Below are positions 8,096 through 16,200 of a stretch of DNA of 17,984 bases, piece after piece. A program made the translations under genes and the position numbers. The stretch's first letter is position 1, and the number at the start of each line of letters is the position of its first letter. The stretch comes from Anaerolineales bacterium UBA832 (GTDB taxonomy: Bacteria > Chloroflexota > Anaerolineae > Anaerolineales > UBA11657). The notes below the pieces were generated by a model, which was given only the letters and a program-made list of their open reading frames with translations, had not been told where the DNA came from and searched no databases. The stretch lies in contig DBHI01000099.1 in assembly GCA_002296125.1 (NCBI GenBank), positions 1 to 17,984 of the forward strand, written 5' to 3'.

Positions 8096-8137
8096 AGTTA
8101 CTTATCCTCACTCCAATCAAGAAATATATATTATTAT

Positions 8138-8170
8138 TTTGGCACACTTCTTTAGTTTGGCACACTTCTT
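8138..8170 (+). repeat. 15-bp direct repeat, period 18, in the rpoN promoter region
   Basis: TTTGGCACACTTCTT occurs perfectly at 8138-8152 and again at 8156-8170, with TAG between the copies. The second copy forms the -24 part of the functional-looking sigma-54 promoter. The first copy continues TTTAG instead of TTGCA, so its -12 element has lost the GC pair. This is either a tandem duplication that left a decoy promoter or a second RpoN contact site. Confidence 0.85.
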
Positions 8171-8174
8171 GCAA
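8158..8174 (+). promoter_or_regulatory. Sigma-54 (-24/-12) promoter of the rpoN operon
   Basis: TGGCAC (8158-8163), five bases, then TTGCA (8169-8173) match the classical sigma-54 consensus at every conserved position, with GG at 8159-8160 and GC at 8171-8172. Transcription would start near 8183, giving a leader of about 40 nt that contains the GAGGT ribosome-binding site at 8212-8216. This implies that rpoN is transcribed by its own product. Confidence 0.88.
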
Positions 8175-8222
8175 CAGTATATTGTATATGATAAACTAAT
8201 ATTATAACCCTGAGGTAGCGCC

Positions 8223-9632
8223 ATGCCTAACATTATAGCTGGACAATTTCATAGCACAAGTCAAAGACAATTACCTGCAGCTCATTTGACGCGAACGATG
8301 CAGTTATTAGAAAAAACATGTAATGAACTAGATACTGAACTTGAAAATGAAATCAACCAAAATCCAGCTCTTGAAATGTCTGAGGAATGCAGATGTCCTG
8401 ACTGTAAAAAGATCATTCCATCATACCCCTGTCAATCATGCATGACTAGACTAAACCCATCAGGACCTATAGTTTACGTAGCGCCGCGTTCTCGTGGATC
8501 TAGTTCTCCAGAAGAGTATGATGAATATTACTCAAATGACAATAGATTAAGAGATCCAGAAACCTTGTCTGAACATGTTCTTAAACAAGTTGCACCTTCT
8601 ATTTCTCCAAAAGAACGTCTTGTAGCAGAGCACTTACTTGCTAGACTTGACGAGCACGGATTTTTGATTGATCATCCAGCTGAAATTGCTAGCTATCTTA
8701 AGGTAAGGCTTACTATAGTAGAGAAAGTTATCAGTCTAATACAAAGAGCTGACCCCATAGGTGTTGCATCAAAAAATGTAATGGAATGCCTAATGATCCA
8801 ACTTGAAATGCTAGAAGAAGATGGGAAATCACACCCTCTTGCACGCAAAATGCTAACTGATTTCTGGGAACATTTAGGTAGACGTGACTTCCAAACAGTA
8901 GCAAAAAAATGCAAGACTTCAGTCGACGCAATAACAAAAGTAGCTCAATTCATTAAGCGCAACCTAACCCCATATCCATCTCAATCACATTGGAACAATA
9001 GTGCTAGCGCTACTGGCCGATACTATCGTCCTGATGTAGAAGTTATTAAAAACCCATATGATGAAGATGGACCTCTTATGGTTCAGGTTTTTTCAGCTTC
9101 TAAAGGATGGTTAAAAGTAAACTCTACTGTTAGAACCATGGTTAGCAAAATAGAAGATCCTGAGAAAAAAGATGAATGGTCTGCATACTTAGAAAGAGCA
9201 GCTCTTTTCGTAAAGTGTATGAGACAGCGTGACAATGCAATGAAAAGAATTGTAAAACTTATTGTAGAACGCCAACCTAAATTTATTTTAGGTAATGATA
9301 AAGATCTAATACCTATGACAAGAGCACAGCTTGCAATTGAACTCAGCCTGCATGAGTCAACTATTTCCAGAGCAGTTGCAAATAAAACCATTTCCTTACC
9401 CAATGGTCGCATAATACCCCTTTCGACATTCTTTGATAGATCTCTTGCAATTAGAGCAGCAGTACGTAAAATAATCGAAGAAGAAAAAACTGCAATGACT
9501 GATGAACAGGTAGCAAATAAACTAGTTGACCACGGCTACAAAGTAGCTAGGCGAACTGTAGCCAAGTACAGATCAATGCTAGGAATACTTCCAGCTAACC
9601 TACGTGCTCGTCAGTTACCTAGAGCAGTATAA
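8223..9632 (+). CDS. rpoN: RNA polymerase sigma-54 factor RpoN with Cys4 insertion
   Basis: Alternative sigma factor that directs RNA polymerase to -24/-12 promoters and needs an AAA+ activator to open them. The 469-residue protein shows region I (about 7-51: GQFHSTSQRQL..., ending NQNPALE). The core-binding domain lies around 120-250 (GVASKNVMECLMIQL at 180-194). The DNA-binding domain has a helix-turn-helix at 377-388 (HESTISRAVANK) and the RpoN box ARRTVAKYR at 442-450. Between regions I and II there is CPDC (58-61) and CQSC (70-73), eight residues apart, which looks like a small zinc knuckle and is absent from classical proteobacterial RpoN. The start has a strong SD (GAGGT, 6 nt spacing). 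A sigma-54 promoter lies upstream. The stop overlaps the ATG of the kinase gene by one base, so translation is probably coupled. Confidence 0.95.
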   Translation: MPNIIAGQFHSTSQRQLPAAHLTRTMQLLEKTCNELDTELENEINQNPALEMSEECRCPDCKKIIPSYPCQSCMTRLNPSGPIVYVAPRSRGSSSPEEYDEYYSNDNRLRDPETLSEHVLKQVAPSISPKERLVAEHLLARLDEHGFLIDHPAEIASYLKVRLTIVEKVISLIQRADPIGVASKNVMECLMIQLEMLEEDGKSHPLARKMLTDFWEHLGRRDFQTVAKKCKTSVDAITKVAQFIKRNLTPYPSQSHWNNSASATGRYYRPDVEVIKNPYDEDGPLMVQVFSASKGWLKVNSTVRTMVSKIEDPEKKDEWSAYLERAALFVKCMRQRDNAMKRIVKLIVERQPKFILGNDKDLIPMTRAQLAIELSLHESTISRAVANKTISLPNGRIIPLSTFFDRSLAIRAAVRKIIEEEKTAMTDEQVANKLVDHGYKVARRTVAKYRSMLGILPANLRARQLPRAV

Positions 9633-11626
9633 TGTCATCAAAAAGGAACACTAATTCCAATAAGAAAAGTAATACATTCATAAATTCATTAATCAATAGT
9701 CTATCATTATCACTCCGTCCACTAGACACAAACAAATACAAGATGATTATAGACAATATAGATCAACCATTTTTGTTTGTTAACCTGTCATCAGGAAATA
9801 TTATTGATACAAATCTACTTTGTCTCAAACTACTGGAATACTCTAGATCAGAAATTTTGTCAATCACAATCGAACAACTCATTGACAATCAAAACAAAAA
9901 TTCAATTAATTCTCTAACTACAGATATACAGCCAGGTACGAGAAAACTATGGAAAACTGTGCCTATACGCACCCGATCAGGTAATATAAGGAACTTTAAT
10001 ATCCGTAGTATTGTAGACGCACATAACAAAACTATAATGCTATTAATACTTGAGGAAGTATTTCAAAAAGAAAAAATATATCCTTATCTAGAACTCAGTA
10101 AGCTAACTACCCTAATGCAGTTTCCAGATGATGATTCCGTTATAAAATCAGCAAGTATATGCAAAACATTTCTAGGTTCAGACGAAGTATCAATCTATAA
10201 AGTAGGCAAAACGCCTGGCTTCAAATTACTAACTTCTAGTAACAATGACAACCTACTACCAAAATATGTAGATGCCACTGATAACGCAATTAGTACCACA
10301 ACTTATTCTTGGAAGAATGGTGACATAACTAAATCAATTTTTTCACAAGTTGCACGACAAAATGGTTTTGAGCATGTCATTGTACAGCCGTTAGGTGACA
10401 AAAATTCCTGTACAGGATTGTTCATTGCAATGTTTAAAGACAAGGAAATTGATACAGATATCAGTATTAAAATATCCATCATAGCCAAACTACTTAATTC
10501 ACTACTTGAACTTGGAGGACATTGGAAATCTGCAGCAATCCATTCAAATGAAATTGAAACACTTGAACAAAACTGGCAGACTCTAATGGCAACTACTGTA
10601 GATGGCATCATATCTATAAATACTGAGGGAGTAATATCTAGAGCTAATGAATTGTCCGGTGTACTTCTTGGATATGATGTCAACGAAATGATAACAATGC
10701 AGTTGTCGGATGTACTAATTGCTTCTCCACCAGTTGTAGATACTATACATAAACACCTCAACGAAAACAAAAACTATAGTAGTCCTTCTATAACATTAAT
10801 CCGTCGAGATGGACAAGAAATCAATGTATTTCTCCGATCAGTACCAATATATGACAATGAAAACAATTTGTCCGGTGGATTAATTGCAATAAATGACAAT
10901 AGTGCACAACAAGCAATGAAGGCTAAAACACAACATCTAGAACAGAGAGCTCTCCTAGGTGATTTATCAGCAATATTTGCTCATGAGATACGAAATCCAC
11001 TTAATGGCATTAGTACTGGATTACAGTACTTACAGATGCAATTACAACATAAAGATCCGCTACAAGAAACTGTTGAATCTATTCTAGAAGAAGCTGTTAG
11101 AATCAACAGATTACTAGAAGACATCCTATTAATTGTAAAACCAACTGAACTAAAAATTGAAGGTATATCAATTAAAGATTGTCTAAATAGTATAGCGGAA
11201 AGGTGGAGAGAACGATTGTCAAGTCGAAACATATCAATAAATATAGAGCATGTAGCAAATACTCCTTTGGTACTTGCAGACCAAATTCAAATAGAGCAAG
11301 TAGCTACTAATCTTATATCTAATGCAATGCATGCCATGGAACCAGATGGAGGTGCTATCACAATTAGCATTCAACCATTATCGCAAGAAATAACTGAAAT
11401 GAGAGGAGACCATGTTTCAATTAACATAGCAGATACTGGACCAGGTATGACACAAGAAGTAGTAGACCGAATATTTGACCCATTCTATACCACCAAACAA
11501 TCAGGAACTGGTTTAGGATTGGCAATCTCACAAAGAATCATTACTGCTCATAGAGGCACAATAACAGTACAAAGTTGGCCGACAGTCGGCACTATTTTTA
11601 CTATAATACTACCAGCTGCAACTTAA
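9632..11626 (+). CDS. Soluble PAS-GAF-PAS sensor histidine kinase (NtrB-like)
   Basis: Two-component sensor kinase, 664 residues, with no membrane segment or signal peptide, so it should sense a cytoplasmic cue. Domain order is PAS (about 36-140), a GAF-like domain (about 150-295), PAS (about 312-425), a HisKA dimerisation helix and HATPase_c. The H-box is FAHEIRNPLNG with the phospho-accepting H451. The N-box contains N560 and N564 (TNLISNAMHAM), G1 is DTGPGM (601-606), the F-box FDPFYTTK (615-622) and G2 GTGLGL (625-630). The GAF and PAS ligands cannot be told. The ATG overlaps the rpoN stop codon, and the activator gene follows 13 bp after the stop. Position and architecture make it the partner of the sigma-54 activator downstream, as NtrB is of NtrC. 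Its first 30 residues are Ser/Asn-rich and probably disordered. Confidence 0.93.
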   Translation: MSSKRNTNSNKKSNTFINSLINSLSLSLRPLDTNKYKMIIDNIDQPFLFVNLSSGNIIDTNLLCLKLLEYSRSEILSITIEQLIDNQNKNSINSLTTDIQPGTRKLWKTVPIRTRSGNIRNFNIRSIVDAHNKTIMLLILEEVFQKEKIYPYLELSKLTTLMQFPDDDSVIKSASICKTFLGSDEVSIYKVGKTPGFKLLTSSNNDNLLPKYVDATDNAISTTTYSWKNGDITKSIFSQVARQNGFEHVIVQPLGDKNSCTGLFIAMFKDKEIDTDISIKISIIAKLLNSLLELGGHWKSAAIHSNEIETLEQNWQTLMATTVDGIISINTEGVISRANELSGVLLGYDVNEMITMQLSDVLIASPPVVDTIHKHLNENKNYSSPSITLIRRDGQEINVFLRSVPIYDNENNLSGGLIAINDNSAQQAMKAKTQHLEQRALLGDLSAIFAHEIRNPLNGISTGLQYLQMQLQHKDPLQETVESILEEAVRINRLLEDILLIVKPTELKIEGISIKDCLNSIAERWRERLSSRNISINIEHVANTPLVLADQIQIEQVATNLISNAMHAMEPDGGAITISIQPLSQEITEMRGDHVSINIADTGPGMTQEVVDRIFDPFYTTKQSGTGLGLAISQRIITAHRGTITVQSWPTVGTIFTIILPAAT

Positions 11627-11639
11627 TAGGAGTAAAAAG

Positions 11640-12839
11640 ATGAGTACAGTACTTATAGTAGAAGATGAACCAACCCCTAGGAAGTTCATCACTAAAATAT
11701 TATCAAAACATGGATACGAAACTATAGAAGCTGAAAATATTAATATAGCTCACAAAATATTAGATCAGGATGCTGCTGATATAGTACTTCTCGACATAAA
11801 ATTGCCAGACGGTAATGGACTAACTCTACTTGACAGAATTAATCAAGAAAACCCAAGTCTACCAGTTATAGTAGCCACTGGATACGGTGATATAGATACA
11901 GTAGTAGATGCAATGCAAAATGGTGCTTTTGACTTTATGGCAAAACCCATCGACGCAAAACGACTCATCAAATCATTAGAAAATGCTAGTGATCAGGTAA
12001 AACTCTATCGAGAATTATCACAGTTACGTCGTGAAAGATGGTCAGATAAATATTGGGTACCCAGCTCATCAAAATCTATGGACACAGTTAATGAACTGGT
12101 TGCACGAGCTGCCCCTACTCGTGGGAACGTACTAATTACTGGAGAAACTGGTACTGGAAAAAGTTTAGTTGCTAGCCTATTACATGCTCAAAGTCCTAGA
12201 TCGAAAAAGGCTTGTGTCACTATAAATTGCGCAGCTATATCTGACCACATGTTAGAGAGTGAATTATTTGGACATGAAGCTAACGCATTTACTGGGGCAG
12301 GCCCAAAGAGAAAACTAGGTTTAATGGAAGTAGCTGATGGTAGCACACTATTTCTTGATGAAATTTCAACCATGAAAGCTGATTTACAAGCAAAATTATT
12401 AAGAGCATTGGAAGAACGGGTCCTTCGTCGAGTAGGAGGAACAAAAGAAATAGCAATTGATATCAGATTAATAACTGCTACAAATAAAAACATAACTGAT
12501 TTAATATCAGAAGGCGAGTTTCGAGAAGATTTATATTATCGTTTGAATGTAGTAGAAATAATAATGCCATCATTAAGAGATAGAAAAGAGGACATACCTG
12601 CTTTAACAGGAGCATTTATACAGAGTCTATCTCCAGATTACGGTAACCAAGTGACCGGTGTAACTCCACGAGCTATGGAAACATTATTGAAACATCAATG
12701 GCCTGGCAACATAAGAGAACTTAAAAATACTATTGAACGATCACTCTTACTCTGCGATTCTGATCAAATAGGTATTGCGCATTTACCTGAAGAAATCAAA
12801 AAGTTAAATAACACCAAAACTAAACGGAAAAAAAGCTAA
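11640..12839 (+). CDS. NtrC-family sigma-54 activator lacking a DNA-binding domain
   Basis: Response regulator that, when phosphorylated, should hydrolyse ATP to remodel sigma-54 holoenzyme. The 399-residue protein has a receiver domain (1-120) with acidic pocket E8-D9, phosphorylation site D52, T80 and K102. The AAA+ domain has Walker A GETGTGKS (168-175), Walker B TLFLDE (236-241), sensor I TATN (279-282), arginine-finger segment FREDLYYRL (294-302) and sensor II WPGNIREL (354-361). The sigma-54-contacting loop reads NAFTGA (215-220), with Asn instead of the first Gly of GAFTGA. After LPEEI (382-386) only 13 mostly Lys/Asn/Thr residues remain, so the usual Fis-type helix-turn-helix is missing. 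Known DNA-binding-free relatives are H. pylori FlgR and chlamydial CtcC. AGGAG lies 7 nt before the ATG. Confidence 0.94.
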   Translation: MSTVLIVEDEPTPRKFITKILSKHGYETIEAENINIAHKILDQDAADIVLLDIKLPDGNGLTLLDRINQENPSLPVIVATGYGDIDTVVDAMQNGAFDFMAKPIDAKRLIKSLENASDQVKLYRELSQLRRERWSDKYWVPSSSKSMDTVNELVARAAPTRGNVLITGETGTGKSLVASLLHAQSPRSKKACVTINCAAISDHMLESELFGHEANAFTGAGPKRKLGLMEVADGSTLFLDEISTMKADLQAKLLRALEERVLRRVGGTKEIAIDIRLITATNKNITDLISEGEFREDLYYRLNVVEIIMPSLRDRKEDIPALTGAFIQSLSPDYGNQVTGVTPRAMETLLKHQWPGNIRELKNTIERSLLLCDSDQIGIAHLPEEIKKLNNTKTKRKKS

Positions 12840-12849
12840 ATCTTATAAC

Positions 12850-12887
12850 TTAGGCACAATAATTGCACCATGTAAATCATTGCCTAA
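12850..12887. repeat. Inverted repeat spanning the sigma-54 promoter of the membrane/TPR operon
   Basis: TTAGGCA (12850-12856) and TGCCTAA (12881-12887) are perfect inverted copies 24 bp apart. They bracket the -24 and -12 elements and the predicted start site (near 12878). The left arm overlaps the -24 box itself. It could be an operator for a repressor or a chance match; the 24-bp gap makes an RNA hairpin less likely, because the left arm lies upstream of the transcript. Confidence 0.35.
12852..12867 (+). promoter_or_regulatory. Sigma-54 (-24/-12) promoter of the small membrane protein / TPR operon
   Basis: AGGCAC (12852-12857), five bases, then TTGCA (12863-12867) match the sigma-54 consensus except for the first T of TGGCAC. 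GG (12853-12854) and GC (12865-12866) are 12 bp apart, as in the rpoN promoter. Transcription would begin near 12878, about 27 nt before the ATG at 12905, with a GAGG ribosome-binding site in the leader. It begins 12 bp after the activator's stop codon. Confidence 0.85.
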
Positions 12888-12904
12888 ATATATTGAGGCC
12901 AACT

Positions 12905-13216
12905 ATGTCTATTACTCCAGAAAATATTCGTATCATAATACCTATTATTGCACTAATGTTTAGTGCAGTGTTCCTCATTGCTGGTCTCCGCAAATTATTA
13001 GCAAAGGAATACACACCATCCGCTAAAGCACTAGCCAGTCAATCTGCTCGCATTGGACAAAAAGGACTGCGACAAAACGTTAGCAGCATTAGCCAAACAG
13101 CATCCAGTCTACTCAATTCAGTAAATCAACTAGTACGTACATCTGCGGGTGTAGGTGCTTTTCTAGTGCTGGTAGGCTTATTTTTTATGGTATCAGCATA
13201 TTGGGTCGTGAAATAA
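12905..13216 (+). CDS. Two-helix membrane protein, 103 aa, sigma-54-driven
   Basis: I do not recognise this protein. It has a hydrophobic helix at about residues 8-28 (IRIIIPIIALMFSAVFLIAGL) and another at about 81-101 (AGVGAFLVLVGLFFMVSAYWVV), ending two residues before the C-terminus. The roughly 50 residues between them are polar, Ser/Gln/Ala/Lys-rich and predicted helical (for example SARIGQKGLRQNVSSISQTASSLLNSVNQL). That arrangement suggests a helical hairpin with a possibly amphipathic surface segment. The ATG at 12905 is chosen because GAGG (12895-12898) sits 6 nt upstream and the sigma-54 start site is near 12878. A longer reading frame from a TTG at 12863 would overlap the promoter -12 element. 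The TPR gene starts 9 bp after its stop codon, so the two are co-transcribed. A membrane anchor for the TPR protein is an attractive but unproven role. Confidence 0.8.
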   Translation: MSITPENIRIIIPIIALMFSAVFLIAGLRKLLAKEYTPSAKALASQSARIGQKGLRQNVSSISQTASSLLNSVNQLVRTSAGVGAFLVLVGLFFMVSAYWVVK

Positions 13217-13220
13217 TACA

Positions 13221-13245
13221 ACCTGATGCTTAGTACGTATCAGGT
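13221..13245 (+). promoter_or_regulatory. Hairpin enclosing the start codon of the TPR gene
   Basis: ACCTGATGC (13221-13229) and GTATCAGGT (13237-13245) can pair as a 9-bp stem (one G-U pair) around a 7-nt loop. The ATG at 13226-13228 lies inside the left arm. No T-run follows, so it is not an intrinsic terminator. It could limit translation of the TPR gene unless ribosomes arriving from the upstream gene, whose stop is 5 bp before the stem, melt it. Confidence 0.45.
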
Positions 13246-16200
13246 TACACAACAAATCACAAATACACTGTCCGAACCAACATGTTCAGAAGTATTAAGA
13301 AGGCTGCGAACATCACAGCATATGCTATATGCTTGCCAACAATCAGGGGTTTTGAACCACTTACTCCATTTTGATGATTCTTCACAACTCACTAATTGGC
13401 AAACTGGAATACTTGGATTACGTACAATATCTTTTCTTATCCCAGAATCATCTCCTGATCCTCTAATCTGGTTAACCAAGACTGTGCAGGGTAGAGAAAG
13501 ATTACATAATGCATATACAGATTTATATGGTGGAGTTCATCCGCCGCAATCAGAAAACACAATAGACACTTTAATCAGAGCAACAGAATCAGCAGTCGCA
13601 TTAAATCAAGAACTAAATCAAAGTAATGGTGAATATACTCGCATACTACAGGAAGCTTCTACTAATCCTAAGTTATGGAGATTACCACTGACTTGTCTCT
13701 ATGGTCTAACAAACACAAAAAACACATTTATAGAAAAAATACTTTTAGAAGACAAATTTGCATTAGCCGAGCTTGCTATAGAAATACTAGATTCTAATGA
13801 AACAATAGACTCACAAATACAAATTGTAAATCATTCACTAGATAAATTGTCAGTAAATTCCTGTCTACAAATTGCAAAAGCCATAAACAATCTCTCCAAT
13901 CCCAACTTGCTTCCTTTGCAACAATCATTAATGATTGATTATTCTAATGAATTAACCAGTCTGACTGATGAAAATGCTAACTTACCAGAATTATCAGATT
14001 CAATAAGTAAACACACTACATATAGTCTTTTAGAAATTGAAACCAATTCCGAACAATCTATAGGTAAATTAGCAAAAACATTACAAGCTTCACAAGACTT
14101 TACAACCAGATTATCAATAGTTTTAGGAAAAGCTGCGCTCAAAAACCAAGATGCTGTCAGTGCACTCGCAGCATTCGAACAAGCAAAAATATTTGGTGGT
14201 GAAACCTCAGAGATATCTGTACTAATTGCAGAAGCCAAAGTAACTCTCGGAATGTATACAGAGGCAATTGAAATTCTTAGCAATATGGAAAATCAAATCC
14301 CAAAAGGCGAACTAGTTTTAGCTAGAGCATACTATCAAAATGGGGATCTGGTATTAGCTGCTAAAACTGCATCATCCATAATATCATCACTCGATACTCC
14401 ATCTGATCTATATGAATTAGCAACTATATTAAGCGATAATCATTCACATGAAGAAGCAATTAAAGCACTAGAGAAAGCGATACCATCTTCCAAATACCCA
14501 TCATACTTACTATCCAAACTATCACTTGAATTATTAGAAGTTGGACGGATTAAAGACGCACGAACATCTGCTTATGAATCTGTATCACTAGATTCAACTT
14601 CACTAACAAATAAAGAAATCCTGGCAAAAACATTTGAATACGAAGATGAAGTCGTATCAGCAAATTATGAACAAGCATTGATGCAGTGGGAAAATTCCTT
14701 AAAGATAGACCCACACAATGCAAATGTTCAACTCCAATACGCTAAATGTGCTCTCAAATCTAATGAACCCAAAAAAGCACGAGACGAATTATTAAAGATA
14801 ATAGAAAATAACTCAATAGATGCAAGTTCTGTAATAGAAGATCGCAACTACCTCGGAGAAGCCCATACGTTATTAGCAAATTCCCTAATAGTTTTAGGTG
14901 AGGTTGAAACAGCTAGTAGTCATTTTCAAAAAGCCACACAAATTGCTCCTCAATCACCAACACCATGGATTGCAATTGCATCTTTCCATTCAAGTCAGGA
15001 AGAATACGATAGAGCATTTAGTGCTCTCAAATCTGGCATTTCATGTATTGATGAAAACAATACAAAAGCAAAATCAGATTTACTACTTGAAATTGGGAAA
15101 CTACAATTACTTACAAATGACAATGAAGGCGCAATAAAATCTCTACAAGAATCATCCCATCTACAACCTGATAATAGCCACATTCATCATGAATATGGAA
15201 AATCATTATTAAATAATCAACGACATGAAGAAGCAATAGAATGCCTAAAATTTGCTTCTCAAATTAGTCCATCAAAAGGGTTAATATGGGAAGATCTTGG
15301 AACAGCTTACGAGCAAAATGGTGATATATCTTCAGCAATAAAATCACTACAAAGAGCACAAACTACTGGAGTAGATTCAGAACATTTATCAAAACGCATA
15401 GGATTACTTGCATTACAAACAAATGAATATGATTTATCACTAACAAATCTTAAAACAATCGTTTCAAACGATAGCACTGATACAAATGTTTTAGCATCAT
15501 ATGGGTACGCATTGGAAAAAACCTCAAAATGGGATGAAGCTATTGAAATATACAACAAAGCATTAGACGTATCACCAAATAATATTGATCTTATTGTCAG
15601 ATTGGCTACATGCAATGTTGCTCTAAATGATTACAGTTCAGCAATTGAATTACTTAAACCTATAGCCGAAACCAACAAAGACAACATTGAATTACAACAA
15701 ATAACAGCAACTGCTTATATCAATTCAAAACTATGGTCTGAAGCTTTGCCGTTTCTTGAACAAATTATCATACTTTCACCGGATAACACTCTATTTATCA
15801 AACAAACAGCATTAGCTTTGTCAAAAATCAACAAAGAACAAAAAGCAATAGAATTATTACATCGAGCTAGCGCCCTTGACCCTGATGATGCTAATACTCA
15901 TAGCGACTTATCAATGCTTTATCAAAAATCTAATCGCTGGATAGAAGCCAAAAAAAGCGCAGAAATAGCAATAAGTCTTGATCCAAGCAATGCAATATTC
16001 CAAAAACAATTGGCTGATTGTCTTTCTGCCCTTGGTGAAAGTCAATTAGCTATTGATACACTAAATACTGCAATCACAAATGATCCTACAAATATACATA
16101 TATTACATTCCTTAGGAGAAGCACAATACAATGCTAAGCAATTTAAGCATGCCTATGAAAGTTTTATTAAGGCTTCCAATACAGTACAATCAAACCACAA

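Noticed and set aside
10418..10433. GG-N10-GC matches inside the kinase gene (also near 10876-10889)
   Set aside because: Only the GG and GC dinucleotides fit; the remaining -24 bases do not, and no gene start follows.
14898..15137. Alternative-frame ORF inside the TPR gene
   Set aside because: It overlaps a long uninterrupted TPR frame and encodes low-complexity sequence typical of a shadow frame.
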